A DNA stretch of 57,734 nt from Prevotella sp. (GCA_017964785.1 JAGCRH010000001.1:1-57734); one strand, 5' to 3'. Counted from the first letter of the stretch, positions 1 to 7,549 are shown. Notes: generated from the letters alone by a model not told the origin. Numbers and translations: made by a program.

Positions 1-68
1 CAGTCAACACCGATGGCGGTGATGACAACAGCGGCGATGATGAAAACGCCGGAGGCGGAGACCAGTAA
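1..68 (+). CDS. C-terminal tail of a probable HU-like DNA-binding protein (partial)
   Basis: The window opens inside a reading frame (third frame, stop TAA at 66-68). It encodes about 21 residues made almost only of Gly, Asp, Asn and Glu (for example DGGDDNSGDDE and AGGGD). Bacteroidales HU-family proteins often end in such an acidic glycine-rich tail, and they are often followed by a tiny 'smalltalk' gene like the one at 103. No domain residues remain in the window, so the identity rests on the tail composition and the neighbour. Another secreted or low-complexity protein is possible. Confidence 0.4.
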   Translation, partial: VNTDGGDDNSGDDENAGGGDQ

Positions 69-72
69 GCCT

Positions 73-100
73 AAAGGTGAAAAAGTGAAAAGGTGAAGAG
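73..100 (+). repeat. GTGAAAAGG-type purine stutter before a start codon
   Basis: Three imperfect copies of a GGTGAAAA-like unit fill the 34-base gap and end 2 bases before the ATG at 103. The same motif precedes starts at 1317 (-), 2127 (-), 6485 (+), 38313 (-) and 40432 (-). Confidence 0.7.
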
Positions 101-102
101 TG

Positions 103-216
103 ATGAAGAACAATCGCTTTATTGAGATAGCGGTGAAGGTGTTAGTAGCCGCGCTCACAGCCTTCCTGACGGCCATCACGACCACGAGTTGCACGGGGCA
201 TGGACCATTGTACTAA
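103..216 (+). CDS. smalltalk-type small membrane/secreted peptide, 37 aa
   Basis: This is a 37-codon frame starting at ATG 103. It has a basic N-terminus (MKNNRF), a hydrophobic alanine/leucine-rich helix (residues 7-25), then TTTSC and a short GHGPLY end. That layout is typical of the tiny Bacteroidales peptides catalogued as 'smalltalk protein', encoded directly downstream of HU-like genes. Their function is unknown. The helix followed by S-C resembles a lipoprotein signal with almost nothing after the cysteine. The call rests on composition, length, the position after a Gly/Asp-rich tail and the hairpin terminator that follows. Confidence 0.6.
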   Translation: MKNNRFIEIAVKVLVAALTAFLTAITTTSCTGHGPLY

Positions 217-233
217 TACATTTTAACCAAGAA

Positions 234-260
234 GAGGGTGTGTCAAACTGACACACCCTC
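234..260. terminator. Hairpin terminator between convergent genes
   Basis: A perfect 12-bp inverted repeat (arms 234-245 and 249-260) has a 3-base loop. It lies between the small rightward gene ending at 216 and the leftward kinase, whose stop codon is inside the right arm. There is no strong U-tract, so it is a likely bidirectional terminator judged on stem strength. Confidence 0.65.
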
Positions 261-1317
261 ATGCTATTGTCTTGTAGAGGGTCGTCGCATTGTGACGCCC
301 CTTCATCACATCCATGATTTCCTCTTCCGACGACAGGTTGAAGTCGCCAGGAATGGTGTTTTTCAGGGCAGCAGCAGCGAGTGAGTAGTTCAGTTGCTGC
401 TGTCTGTCGTTGGGGAAGAGACTGACGGCATGGAGCCAGCCACCCATAAAGGCATCACCCACACCTACAGGATCCACCACGTCGGGGATGTCAACGATAG
501 GAGCCTGTAACAGTTTTCCTTCCGTCCAGAGCAGGGCTGTCAAGGTGTGGTGACTCGACGATACGATATTGCGCATACCCATCATCCAGTGTTTCAGACG
601 GGGATACTGGGCGTGCAGTTCATCGAACCACTCGCCATATTCCTTCATCTGCATCTCGAAGTTGGAGTCGGTGGCGGTGAAAGGAGGCTGGGGGTGCTGT
701 GAGAGCCAGTCGAACTCGATGGCATCGCCAAACATCATGTCGCAACGGGAGAGCATCTTGCTCAGCGTCTCCCGAGGAGTGGCCCCCTCATATTTCCACA
801 GGTTTTTGCGGTAGTTGATGTCGAAGCAGACGGTGACACCCAGTTCGTCGGCAATGTCAAGTGCCTCGAAGGTAGCGGCAGCAGCCTGTTGGGAGATGGC
901 GGCAGTAATGCCCGACACGCAGAAATAAGCACAGTCTTTTAATATTTCCCGCCAGGGAATCATGCCTGGCTTCAAGTCATAGTAGGCTGAACCACTGCGG
1001 TCGTAGATCACCTTGGCGGCTCGCATGCCTGCGGGTGGCTCGAAGTAATAGGTGCCGATGCGCTGTCCGCCATAGAGCACATGACTCGTGTCCACACCGA
1101 GTTGCGCCAGGTTCATGGCACCGGCATGACCCACAGGGGTGTCCGGCAAACGGGTGATATAGGTCACATTCTCGCCCTGCGACGCTAATGAAACAGCCAC
1201 ATTCGCCTCGCTGCCACCATACTTGCTGGTGAACATATCCCCCTGCGTCAGTCGCAGGTGGTCGGGCTTCGAGAATCGGAGCAACAACTCTCCGAAAGTT
1301 ACAATCTTCTTGCTCAT
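259..1317 (-). CDS. kdgK: PfkB-family sugar kinase, probable 2-dehydro-3-deoxygluconokinase
   Basis: 352-residue ribokinase/PfkB-fold kinase. The N-terminus VTFGELLLRFSKP and the early YGGSEANVA segment form the sugar-binding part. The PfkB signature DPVGVGDAFMGG (about residues 282-293) holds the catalytic aspartate and anion hole. The FGELLLRFS opening and overall length resemble Bacteroidetes KDG kinases, which phosphorylate 2-keto-3-deoxygluconate from uronate breakdown, but fructo- or ribokinase-type substrates cannot be excluded from sequence alone. It is the last gene of a leftward unit after a DUF59 protein and LpxH, with a 45-base gap that holds a GTGAAAA stutter. A strong hairpin follows the stop. 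Confidence 0.75.
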   Translation of the reverse strand: MSKKIVTFGELLLRFSKPDHLRLTQGDMFTSKYGGSEANVAVSLASQGENVTYITRLPDTPVGHAGAMNLAQLGVDTSHVLYGGQRIGTYYFEPPAGMRAAKVIYDRSGSAYYDLKPGMIPWREILKDCAYFCVSGITAAISQQAAAATFEALDIADELGVTVCFDINYRKNLWKYEGATPRETLSKMLSRCDMMFGDAIEFDWLSQHPQPPFTATDSNFEMQMKEYGEWFDELHAQYPRLKHWMMGMRNIVSSSHHTLTALLWTEGKLLQAPIVDIPDVVDPVGVGDAFMGGWLHAVSLFPNDRQQQLNYSLAAAALKNTIPGDFNLSSEEEIMDVMKGRHNATTLYKTIA

Positions 1318-1327
1318 ATAGTTTAGT

Positions 1328-1363
1328 TTTTACCTTTTCTCTTTTTCACTTTTTCACCTTTTC
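1328..1363 (-). repeat. GTGAAAAGG-type purine stutter before the kinase start
   Basis: Read on the minus strand, GGTGAAAAAGTGAAAAAG-like units fill the gap between lpxH and the kinase gene and end about 10 bases before the kinase ATG. Confidence 0.7.
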
Positions 1364-2127
1364 TACGGTTTGCTTTCGCCCTCAATGTATTGCGACATCA
1401 GCAGATGTTCACCATCATAGACCACGTAGGAAAACTGGGTGATCCAGTCGCCGAGGATGATCATCCGGGCCTTTTTGGTCAATTGCAAATCTACCTCAAT
1501 ATGACGGTGCCCATAGATGAAATAGTCCACGTTGGAGTGATACTGGATATATTTCTTTGTGTAGAGCACCAGATGTTCACGACTCTCACCCATATAGGGA
1601 GGCTCCTCGTTGTTGGGACGTTTCAGGCGGGAGTGTTTGGCCCAGTTCAGGCCGAACCACATGCCCCAACGGGGATGCAGGGCGGAAAAAGCCCACTGAC
1701 AGGTCTTGTTGTGAAAGATGCTCTTGATCAACTTGAAGTTCTTGTTGGGATCGCCGAGTCCGTCACCGTGGGCCAGGAAAAAGATCTTGCCGTAGATTTC
1801 CGTCGTCTCGGGCTGCTTGTGCAGGATGACGCCACACTCCTTTTCCAGATACTCGTAGGCCCAGATGTCGTGGTTGCCCGTGAAGAAATGCACCTCTACG
1901 CCCATGTCTGTCAGTTCCGAAATCTTTCCTAAGAAACGGGTAAAGCCCTTCGGCACCACGTATTTGTATTCGTACCAGAAGTCGAACATATCGCCGAGCA
2001 GATAGACAGCAGCGGCCTTCTCCTTAATCGAGTCAAGGAAGCGCACAAGCCGTCGTTCCTGCATCCTCTGATGCGGGATGGCCAGCGACCCAAGATGGGC
2101 ATCAGACAAGAAATATATCGGTTTCAT
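1363..2127 (-). CDS. lpxH: UDP-2,3-diacylglucosamine diphosphatase (LpxH-type calcineurin phosphoesterase)
   Basis: 254-residue metallophosphoesterase. The five metal-ligand blocks of the family appear in order: SDAHLGS near residue 8, GDMFDFWYE near 45, GNHDIWA near 84, AHGDGLGD near 118 and GHRH near 206. LpxH hydrolyses UDP-2,3-diacylglucosamine to lipid X at the cytoplasmic face of the inner membrane, an early step of lipid A synthesis. Length and motifs fit LpxH; a generic phosphoesterase is the alternative. It lies between the DUF59 gene (26-base gap) and the sugar kinase, and the three are probably co-transcribed from the promoter at 2498-2529. Confidence 0.85.
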   Translation of the reverse strand: MKPIYFLSDAHLGSLAIPHQRMQERRLVRFLDSIKEKAAAVYLLGDMFDFWYEYKYVVPKGFTRFLGKISELTDMGVEVHFFTGNHDIWAYEYLEKECGVILHKQPETTEIYGKIFFLAHGDGLGDPNKNFKLIKSIFHNKTCQWAFSALHPRWGMWFGLNWAKHSRLKRPNNEEPPYMGESREHLVLYTKKYIQYHSNVDYFIYGHRHIEVDLQLTKKARMIILGDWITQFSYVVYDGEHLLMSQYIEGESKP

Positions 2128-2157
2128 TTTTTCACCTTTTCACTTTTTTACCTTTAG
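2128..2157 (-). repeat. GTGAAAAGG-type purine stutter before lpxH
   Basis: The 26-base gap between the DUF59 stop and the lpxH start consists of GGTAAAAAAGTGAAAAGGTG-like units on the coding strand. It is the same motif found before five other starts in the window. Confidence 0.7.
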
Positions 2158-2474
2158 TCGAACCCCAGTTCGACCCTTGCTTCCTCACTCATCATACTCT
2201 GGTCCCATGCAGGCTCGAAGACGAGGTTGACATTAGCCCCCTTGATACCCTCGACACTCTCCACCTTCGTGCGTACATCTTCTAATATATAGTCCGCAGC
2301 AGGACAGTTCGGTGCAGTAAATGTCATTTCCAATTCCACCGTGCTGTCCTCCTGCACGTCAATCTTGTAGATCATTCCCAAGTCATAGATGTTGACGGGA
2401 ATCTCCGGATCATAGACGGTCTTCAACACATCCACAATCCGTTCTTCAAGCAGTGTCTTTTCTTCTTGCGTCAT
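2154..2474 (-). CDS. MIP18/DUF59-family Fe-S cluster assembly protein (SufT/PaaD-like)
   Basis: 106-residue single-domain protein. The family hallmark DPEIPVNIYDLGMIYKI lies at about residues 22-38, and TFTAPNCPAADYI (about 51-63) carries the conserved cysteine of the SufT/MIP18 group. Such proteins help mature or transfer iron-sulfur clusters. It starts a leftward unit with lpxH and a sugar kinase behind a well-formed promoter (2498-2529). No suf genes are in the window. Confidence 0.85.
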   Translation of the reverse strand: MTQEEKTLLEERIVDVLKTVYDPEIPVNIYDLGMIYKIDVQEDSTVELEMTFTAPNCPAADYILEDVRTKVESVEGIKGANVNLVFEPAWDQSMMSEEARVELGFD

Positions 2475-2497
2475 TCGTTCTTTTCTTTTTCAGTTGG

Positions 2498-2529
2498 CAA
2501 AGGTACAAATAAGTGAGAAGAAAACCAAA
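2498..2529 (-). promoter_or_regulatory. Promoter of the DUF59-lpxH-kinase unit
   Basis: On the minus strand TTTG (2526-2529), 20 bases, then TACCTTTG (2498-2505), an exact match to the Bacteroidetes sigma-ABfr consensus TTTG-N19-21-TAnnTTTG. It lies 24 bases upstream of the ATG. Confidence 0.8.
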
Positions 2530-2571
2530 TAAAAAAACAAAAAAGTGTCCCTTGAATCTGGTGGAAAAATA

Positions 2572-2872
2572 TGCATGGGGTGCAAAAACGTGCCTCAGAT
2601 TCGGGGGAGGGTTTTGCACGGGGTGCATAAACATGCCCCAGATTTGGGGGAGACTTTTGCATGGGGTGCATAAACGTGCCTCAGATTTTGGGGAAGATTT
2701 TGCACGGGGTGCATAAACATGCCCCAGATTTGGGGGAGACTTTTGCATGGGGTGCATAAACGTGCCTCAGGTTTGGGGGAAGATTTTGCACGGGGTGCAT
2801 AAACGTGCCTCAGGTTTGGAGGAAGATTTTGCACGATGTGCATAAACGTATCCCAGTTTTTAGGCTGATTTT
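2572..2872. repeat. Array 1: seven tandem 43-bp units
   Basis: Seven contiguous units start at 2572, 2615, 2658, 2701, 2744, 2787 and 2830. Each begins with TGCAYGGGGTGCA, a TGCAC/GTGCA inverted repeat, and carries a second short inverted repeat of the CCCCA-GATT-TGGGG type. Two unit types (GTGCCTCA and ATGCCCCA) alternate in the first five units, giving an 86-bp super-period. The last unit is degenerate and ends in a GGCTGATTTT segment. 43 is not a multiple of three, so the reading frames across it are chance. The array fills most of the 528-base gap between the DUF59 promoter and the end of radC. Bases 2873-3002 hold nothing else I recognise. Confidence 0.95.
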
Positions 2873-3002
2873 TCAACTTCAGAAACGTGATCACACGAAA
2901 CTCACTCCTACCATCGGAACGCAAAAATGACTTGTTCAATAATCCAGGCAAATCATCCCATCTTCAAAATGATTCACTGTACTTTTCAGTCTGTTCTTTA
3001 TT

Positions 3003-3689
3003 TCAGCATTTACCTAACTCGTGGTAGGAGTAGTACTGGCCGTCGGTGATGATGACGTGATCCATGAAGAAGATGCGCATCAGTTCGCAGGCGTGCTTGA
3101 TGTTTCGGGTCAGGTCATCGTCGGCTTTGCTGGGGGTGAGTTTGCCTGAAGGGTGGTTGTGGCAGACAGCGAGGATGGTGGCATTGTGTAGTACTGCCTC
3201 TTTCATAATGACACGGATATCGACGGCGGTTTCCGAGATGCCACCGCGGGAAATGCGTACTTTCTTGATGAGGCGGTGGTCCTGGTTGAGTAGCAGCACC
3301 CAGAACTCCTCCACGTCGAGATCCTGCATCTGCGGGTGCATCTCGTTGTAGATCTTGGTGGCGGTGTTCAGTTTTGGCCGTTCCTCTGGACTTTCCTGCT
3401 GGCGACGCTTTCCGAGTTCGCAGGCAGCGAGGATGGTGATGGCTTTTGCCTCACCGATGCCGTTATAGGTGCAGAGGTCTCGGATAGTCTTCTTGCCGAG
3501 GGTGTTGAGGCTGTTGTGGCAGTCGTTGAGTACCCGTTTCATCAGGTCGACGGCGCTCTCCTTGGTAGAGCCGGAACCGATGAGGATGGCCAGCAACTCG
3601 GCATTGCTCAGTGCTTCTGCCCCGAGTGCCATCATTTTCTCTCTTGGGCGGTCTTCCTCTGCCCATTGATTGATGTTGAGTTTCTCCAT
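3003..3689 (-). CDS. radC: RadC-family JAB/MPN-domain protein
   Basis: 228-residue RadC-like protein. An N-terminal helix-hairpin-helix region holds LCTYNGIGEAKAITILAA (about residues 67-84). The C-terminal JAB1/MPN metalloprotease-like domain has HNHPSGKLTPSKADDD (about 176-191), which is the RadC zinc-site signature. Despite the name, a repair role is unproven, and the biochemical function of RadC remains uncertain. It is the third gene of the leftward efp-glycosyltransferase-radC unit, 24 bases after the glycosyltransferase stop. The repeat array lies just downstream. Confidence 0.93.
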   Translation of the reverse strand: MEKLNINQWAEEDRPREKMMALGAEALSNAELLAILIGSGSTKESAVDLMKRVLNDCHNSLNTLGKKTIRDLCTYNGIGEAKAITILAACELGKRRQQESPEERPKLNTATKIYNEMHPQMQDLDVEEFWVLLLNQDHRLIKKVRISRGGISETAVDIRVIMKEAVLHNATILAVCHNHPSGKLTPSKADDDLTRNIKHACELMRIFFMDHVIITDGQYYSYHELGKC

Positions 3690-3713
3690 AGTGATTTAAA
3701 GTTTGATGAATAA

Positions 3714-4814
3714 CTATTTGTAGAACGTTCGTTCGAATGCTGTGAATTCGTCTTGTTTGAGAATACACCGTTTCAGCCATGCTTCGATAAAGCCAAGACC
3801 GTAACCTGTCAGTTGGACGAAGGCGGCAGGGATGCTGAGCAGACCCACCCAGAGACTGCGGTTGCGGATAGTGGAATCGATGAAGATGATGCCGCTATAG
3901 AGTAGGAGGGGCAGCAGGGCCAGGATGCAGAAGACGAAGCCCACGCCTTGATGCATATTGTCAGTGGGTCGCAGATTGTAGGCGTCAAGCCACTCACCAT
4001 AGCAGTACAAGGCTGCACCCAGTCCAAAGAGCATCAGGCAACCGATAACGCCAAGAGTGAATACCGTCGGCAACAGATGCACGAGTTTTAGCGTGCCGGG
4101 ATGACGCTTCGTCAGGTTGATGCGGGCAATGCCACTGTTATAGACCTGACGGAAGAACTTTCGGAAATCCGTGCGCCGCTTGTGCCATACCCATGCCTCT
4201 GGGAAGAGCCGGGTCTTATGGCCTGCCTCTACAATACGGTAGGAGAAGTCGATGTCCTCACCGAAGCGCATCTTGGAAAAACCGCCCAGTTGGAGATAGA
4301 CATCACGACGGATGCCCATATTGAAGGAACGGGGGTAGAACTTATCGAGTTTGGCCTTTCCGCCTCGGATACCGCCAGTGGTGAAGAAGGAGGTCATGGA
4401 GTAGGAGATGGCCTTCTGCACGGGGGTGAAGGAGGGGTGGGATGCATCGGGGCCACCGAAGGCAGCGAGAGGGTGGTGGGTGTTGGGTGATGGGTGTTGG
4501 TTAATACCAAAATCAACAGCCTCCAAATAGCCTTTTGGTAGGACGACGTCGGAGTCGAGGATGATGAGCCACTCGCCGTTGGCGCGCTCGGCACCATAGT
4601 TACGGCTCTGGCCTGGGCCGCTGTTCTCCTTGGCGTAATAATGCAAAGCAAGGATGTCTGCGTATTTGTCGCAAACATCCTTGCAGGTCTTTACCGAGCC
4701 GTCTTCCACGATGATGACCTCGAAATCCTTTTGTGTCTGATTAGATAGGCTTTCGAGTAACTCGTCCACTTCGTCGGGACGATTGAAGACGGGAACGATA
4801 ATGGAAAACTTCAT
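3714..4814 (-). CDS. Family 2 glycosyltransferase with C-terminal membrane segments
   Basis: 366 residues. The GT2 (GT-A) fold starts with FSIIVPVFNRPDEV and has VEDGS near residues 36-40 and the metal-binding LDSDV near 86-90. The acceptor region carries FGEDIDFSYR. Two or more hydrophobic segments (about 240-310) suggest membrane attachment. It probably adds a sugar to a lipid- or cell-surface-linked acceptor; the substrate is unknown. The start codon overlaps the efp stop by one base (TAATG on the coding strand), implying translational coupling. Residues 105-116 (NQHPSPNTHHPL) are encoded by a GGGTGTT-type stutter that looks like an insertion into the domain. Confidence 0.9.
   Translation of the reverse strand: MKFSIIVPVFNRPDEVDELLESLSNQTQKDFEVIIVEDGSVKTCKDVCDKYADILALHYYAKENSGPGQSRNYGAERANGEWLIILDSDVVLPKGYLEAVDFGINQHPSPNTHHPLAAFGGPDASHPSFTPVQKAISYSMTSFFTTGGIRGGKAKLDKFYPRSFNMGIRRDVYLQLGGFSKMRFGEDIDFSYRIVEAGHKTRLFPEAWVWHKRRTDFRKFFRQVYNSGIARINLTKRHPGTLKLVHLLPTVFTLGVIGCLMLFGLGAALYCYGEWLDAYNLRPTDNMHQGVGFVFCILALLPLLLYSGIIFIDSTIRNRSLWVGLLSIPAAFVQLTGYGLGFIEAWLKRCILKQDEFTAFERTFYK
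4470..4501. repeat. GGGTGTT-type stutter inside the glycosyltransferase gene
   Basis: Successive imperfect units of GGTGGGTGTT and GGTGATGGGTGTT encode the Asn/His/Pro-rich stretch at residues 105-116 of the glycosyltransferase. The composition differs sharply from the flanking codons. Confidence 0.65.
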
Positions 4815-5380
4815 TATTCCTTCACGCGCTGCAGATAACTGCCGTCACGGGTGTCCACCTGAATAAGGTCGCCCTCATTGATGAACAGGGGAACGCGTAC
4901 CTCTACGCCAGTCTCCAAAGTGGCGGGCTTCAGGGTGTTGGTGGCGGTGTCGCCCTTCACACCAGGCTCAGAATGCGTCACGCGGAGCACGGTCTTCACG
5001 GGCATCTCAGCATAGAGGATGGTACCGTCGGTAGTGTCAGAAACCACCTCCACGATATCGCTCTCCTTCATGTACTCATGACCGATCACGAGTTCATTGT
5101 CGATGGGAATCTGCTCGAAAGTCTCCTGGTTCATGAAGATACGTCCGCTCTGGTCTTCATAGAGATACTGGTAGGGACGACGCTCGATGACCACGTCTTC
5201 GAGTTTCTCACCGATGTTGAAGCGGCGCTCCAGAACGCGACCGTCGGAAACATTCTTTACTTTGATGATCATGATGGTGTTACCCTTACCTGGCTTTCTG
5301 TGCTGGAAATCGATGCACACCCAGATGCCACCGTCCATACGGATGGCAGTGCCTTTTTTAATGTCTTGTGAATTAATCAT
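4814..5380 (-). CDS. efp: Translation elongation factor P
   Basis: 188 residues, the usual EF-P length. It has an N-terminal KOW-like domain with the loop HRKPGKGN; the conserved lysine at about residue 32 sits at the tip, which is the position modified in some bacteria. Two OB-fold domains follow and the protein ends with the signature region INEGDLIQVDTRDGSYLQR. EF-P rescues ribosomes stalled at proline stretches. It is first in a leftward unit with a glycosyltransferase and radC, and is divergent from rpmH. No EF-P modification gene is visible nearby. Confidence 0.97.
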   Translation of the reverse strand: MINSQDIKKGTAIRMDGGIWVCIDFQHRKPGKGNTIMIIKVKNVSDGRVLERRFNIGEKLEDVVIERRPYQYLYEDQSGRIFMNQETFEQIPIDNELVIGHEYMKESDIVEVVSDTTDGTILYAEMPVKTVLRVTHSEPGVKGDTATNTLKPATLETGVEVRVPLFINEGDLIQVDTRDGSYLQRVKE

Positions 5381-5417
5381 ATACCTAAAAATATAACTTT
5401 TATGTCATTTTCGGCTG

Positions 5418-5449
5418 CAAAATTAGTGCAAATTGAGCGAAAAACCAAA
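5418..5449 (-). promoter_or_regulatory. efp promoter
   Basis: On the minus strand TTTG (5446-5449), 20 bases, then TAATTTTG (5418-5425), an exact Bacteroidetes-type match 37 bases upstream of the efp ATG. Confidence 0.8.
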
Positions 5450-5464
5450 AAAACTCACATATTT

Positions 5465-5496
5465 CTTGCGTAATTCAAAAGAAATGAGTACTTTTG
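5465..5496 (+). promoter_or_regulatory. rpmH promoter
   Basis: CTTG (5465-5468), 20 bases, then TACTTTTG (5489-5496) lies 45 bases upstream of the rpmH ATG. The -7 element is exact and the -33 element has one mismatch. Confidence 0.7.
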
Positions 5497-5541
5497 CAGC
5501 CCAAATCAGTGAAAATATAACAAATAAATAAGTAAGAAGCA

Positions 5542-5697
5542 ATGAAAAGAACATTTCAGCCCCACAATCGCCGTCGCGTGAATAAGCACGGCTTCCGTGA
5601 GAGAATGGCCACGAAGAACGGCCGCCGCGTTTTGGCTTCACGTCGTGCCAAAGGACGTAAGAAGTTGACGGTTTCTGACGAGAATCACGGAAAGTAA
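5542..5697 (+). CDS. rpmH: 50S ribosomal protein L34
   Basis: A 51-codon frame starting [18 protein letters not shown] and continuing RMATKNGRR...[13 protein letters not shown]. This is the near-invariant L34 sequence, with a short acidic C-terminal extension (SDENHGK) common in Bacteroidetes. L34 is a structural protein of the large ribosomal subunit. It is divergent from efp and has its own promoter. A second promoter (5752-5782) serves the next gene, so rpmH may be largely monocistronic. Confidence 0.97.
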   Translation: MKRTFQPHNRRRVNKHGFRERMATKNGRRVLASRRAKGRKKLTVSDENHGK

Positions 5698-5751
5698 TTC
5701 TTCCGATTTCGTAGAAAAATGAGTAAAAATAGAAAGAAGTAGAGAATATTC

Positions 5752-5782
5752 TTTGCTTCTTTCTGTTTTTTTTGTACCTTTG
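5752..5782 (+). promoter_or_regulatory. Promoter of the PASTA-rluA-ddl unit
   Basis: TTTG (5752-5755), 19 bases, then TACCTTTG (5775-5782), exact consensus, with the ATG 18 bases further on at 5801. This position argues against starting the protein upstream of 5801. Confidence 0.82.
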
Positions 5783-5800
5783 CCATCAAATTACAAGAAG

Positions 5801-6463
5801 ATGAAAACAAAGGAGTTCTTCGGAAAGTTTGTGAGTGTCTATCTGCTAGGCAACTTACTGGCGATGGCACTGGTGATAGTCCTGCTATGCTTAGGAGTGA
5901 AATACGGACTGGAGTGGTACACCCATCATGGGCAGGGTATCGTGGTGCCGAAGGTGGAGGGGATGGTCTATGCGAATGCCATCACACTGGCGGAAGAGAG
6001 AGGACTGAACATCATGGTGTCAGACTCTGGCTACAACAAGCGCTTGCCAGCCAACTGCATCTTGGCCCAGAGTCCAGGTGAGGGAACCACAGTGAAGGAA
6101 GGACACACCATCTATGTGACGGTGAACTCTCCTTCGTCGCCTTCATTCGCCATTCCCGATGTGGTGGACAATAGTAGTTTCCGTGAAGCAGAGGCCAAAC
6201 TGATGGCCATCGGCTTTAAACTTCTCCCGCCGAAATATGTGCCGGGTGAGAAAGACTGGGTGTATGGCATTGTCAGTCGTGGCCGTCGGGTGTCGACAGG
6301 CGACATGGTGTCTATCGACTCTCCCTTGACGCTGATGATCGGTAGTGGCATGTACGACAGTGAGGATGAGGACTTCGACTATGTGGAACCGGGTTACCAG
6401 CAGTTCCTAAACGACGAGAGCGCAGCCGAGACGGACGAGTTTGAGGAAGTCACGGAGCCCTAA
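5801..6463 (+). CDS. PASTA-domain membrane protein
   Basis: 220 residues from ATG 5801; a longer frame exists, but it would begin inside the promoter. There is one N-terminal transmembrane helix (about residues 13-35), then two PASTA-type repeats: IVVPKVEGMVYANA...GLNIMV and FAIPDVVDNSSFREAEAKL...GFKLLP. The tail is strongly acidic. PASTA domains bind peptidoglycan fragments or beta-lactams in other bacteria. Here there is no kinase or transpeptidase domain, so this is a stand-alone anchored PASTA protein with a likely periplasmic role. It leads a rightward unit with rluA, ddl and an acyltransferase, which fits a cell-wall link through ddl. Confidence 0.88.
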   Translation: MKTKEFFGKFVSVYLLGNLLAMALVIVLLCLGVKYGLEWYTHHGQGIVVPKVEGMVYANAITLAEERGLNIMVSDSGYNKRLPANCILAQSPGEGTTVKEGHTIYVTVNSPSSPSFAIPDVVDNSSFREAEAKLMAIGFKLLPPKYVPGEKDWVYGIVSRGRRVSTGDMVSIDSPLTLMIGSGMYDSEDEDFDYVEPGYQQFLNDESAAETDEFEEVTEP

Positions 6464-6482
6464 AAAGGTGAGAAGGTGAAAG
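6462..6482 (+). repeat. GTGAAAAGG-type purine stutter before the RluA-family gene
   Basis: Two GGTGAGAA/GGTGAAAG units fill the spacer and end 2 bases before ATG 6485. The tract also supplies an alternative GTG start at 6476. Confidence 0.65.
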
Positions 6483-6484
6483 AG

Positions 6485-7549
6485 ATGGTGGGGGACTTTG
6501 AATTTGAGGAGGAGGGCCTGCTCGACATTGGTGAATCTGCCGATGATGGACAGTTATACGAGCACTTCCGCATAGAGGTCGACAAAGGCCAAGAACCCGT
6601 CCGCATCGATAAGTTTCTGTCTGAACACCAGCCTCACTCCAGCCGAAACCGTATCCAAAAAGCCGCCGAGGCGGGTTTCATTCATGTGAACGGGACGCCT
6701 GTAAAGAGTAATTATAAGGTACGTGCAGGAGACATCGTCACCCTGATGCTCGACCGTCCGCACTATGATACAACGATAGGGCCGGAGGAAATCCCTCTGG
6801 AAGTGGTCTTTGAGGACGATGACCTGATGGTCATCAACAAGCCTGCGGGGATGGTGGTCCATCCAGGCTGTGGCAACTTCAGCGGTACGTTGGTGAATGC
6901 CATCGCCTGGCATCTGAAGGATCTCGCGTCGTACGACCCGAATGATCCCGAGGTAGGATTGGTACACCGTATCGATAAGGATACCAGTGGTCTGCTGGTG
7001 GTGGCTAAGACCCCGGATGCGAAGACTTCCTTAGGAAAGCAGTTCTTCAACAAGACCACCCACCGCAGTTACAATGCCTTGGTGTGGGGTAACTTTGTGG
7101 AAGACGAGGGACGGATAGAAGGCAACATCGGGCGTGACCCGAAGGATCGTCTGCGGATGGAAGTCTTTCCGCCAGACTCCGAGGTTGGCAAGCCTGCCGT
7201 GACCCACTATAAGGTGTTGGAGCGCTATGGCTACGTGACACTGGTAGAATGTATACTGGAAACAGGCCGAACCCATCAGATCAGGGCGCACATGAAGCAC
7301 ATCGGACACCCGCTGTTCTGTGATGAACGCTATGGAGGCTGTGAGATTCGTCGCGGAGAGCGCACGGCCAGTTATAAGGCTTTTATCCAGAACTGCTTTA
7401 AACTCTGTCCCCGTCAGGTGTTGCATGCCAAGACCTTGGGCTTCGTTCATCCGACAACAGGAAAGCAGATGGATTTTTCATCGGAGTGGCCGGAGGATAT
7501 GGCGGCACTCATCGAAAAGTGGAGAAAATATATAAAGATAAAAGAATAA
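6485..7549 (+). CDS. rluD: RluA/RluD-family 23S rRNA pseudouridine synthase
   Basis: 354 residues from ATG 6485; an in-frame GTG at 6476 is the alternative. An S4-like RNA-binding domain (RIDKFLSEHQPHSSRNRIQ, about residues 40-60, then HVNGTPVKSNYKVRAGD) precedes the catalytic domain. That domain has the signature GLVHRIDKDTSGLLVVAKT, whose aspartate is the catalytic residue, and later GRTHQIRAHMKHIGHP. The architecture matches RluD (pseudouridines 1911/1915/1917 of 23S rRNA), though RluA/RluC-type specificity cannot be separated by eye. It lies in the PASTA-ddl unit with short gaps. The acidic N-terminal extension (about 35 residues) is common in Bacteroidetes homologues. Confidence 0.92.
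   Translation: MVGDFEFEEEGLLDIGESADDGQLYEHFRIEVDKGQEPVRIDKFLSEHQPHSSRNRIQKAAEAGFIHVNGTPVKSNYKVRAGDIVTLMLDRPHYDTTIGPEEIPLEVVFEDDDLMVINKPAGMVVHPGCGNFSGTLVNAIAWHLKDLASYDPNDPEVGLVHRIDKDTSGLLVVAKTPDAKTSLGKQFFNKTTHRSYNALVWGNFVEDEGRIEGNIGRDPKDRLRMEVFPPDSEVGKPAVTHYKVLERYGYVTLVECILETGRTHQIRAHMKHIGHPLFCDERYGGCEIRRGERTASYKAFIQNCFKLCPRQVLHAKTLGFVHPTTGKQMDFSSEWPEDMAALIEKWRKYIKIKE

Noticed and set aside
2572-2872. CRISPR array
   Set aside because: Units are contiguous 43-mers with no unique spacers between conserved repeats, and no cas gene is in the window.
2446-2951. Small repeat-coded proteins on either strand in array 1
   Set aside because: The peptides are by-products of the 43-bp repeats read in shifting frames; starts are arbitrary and stops random.
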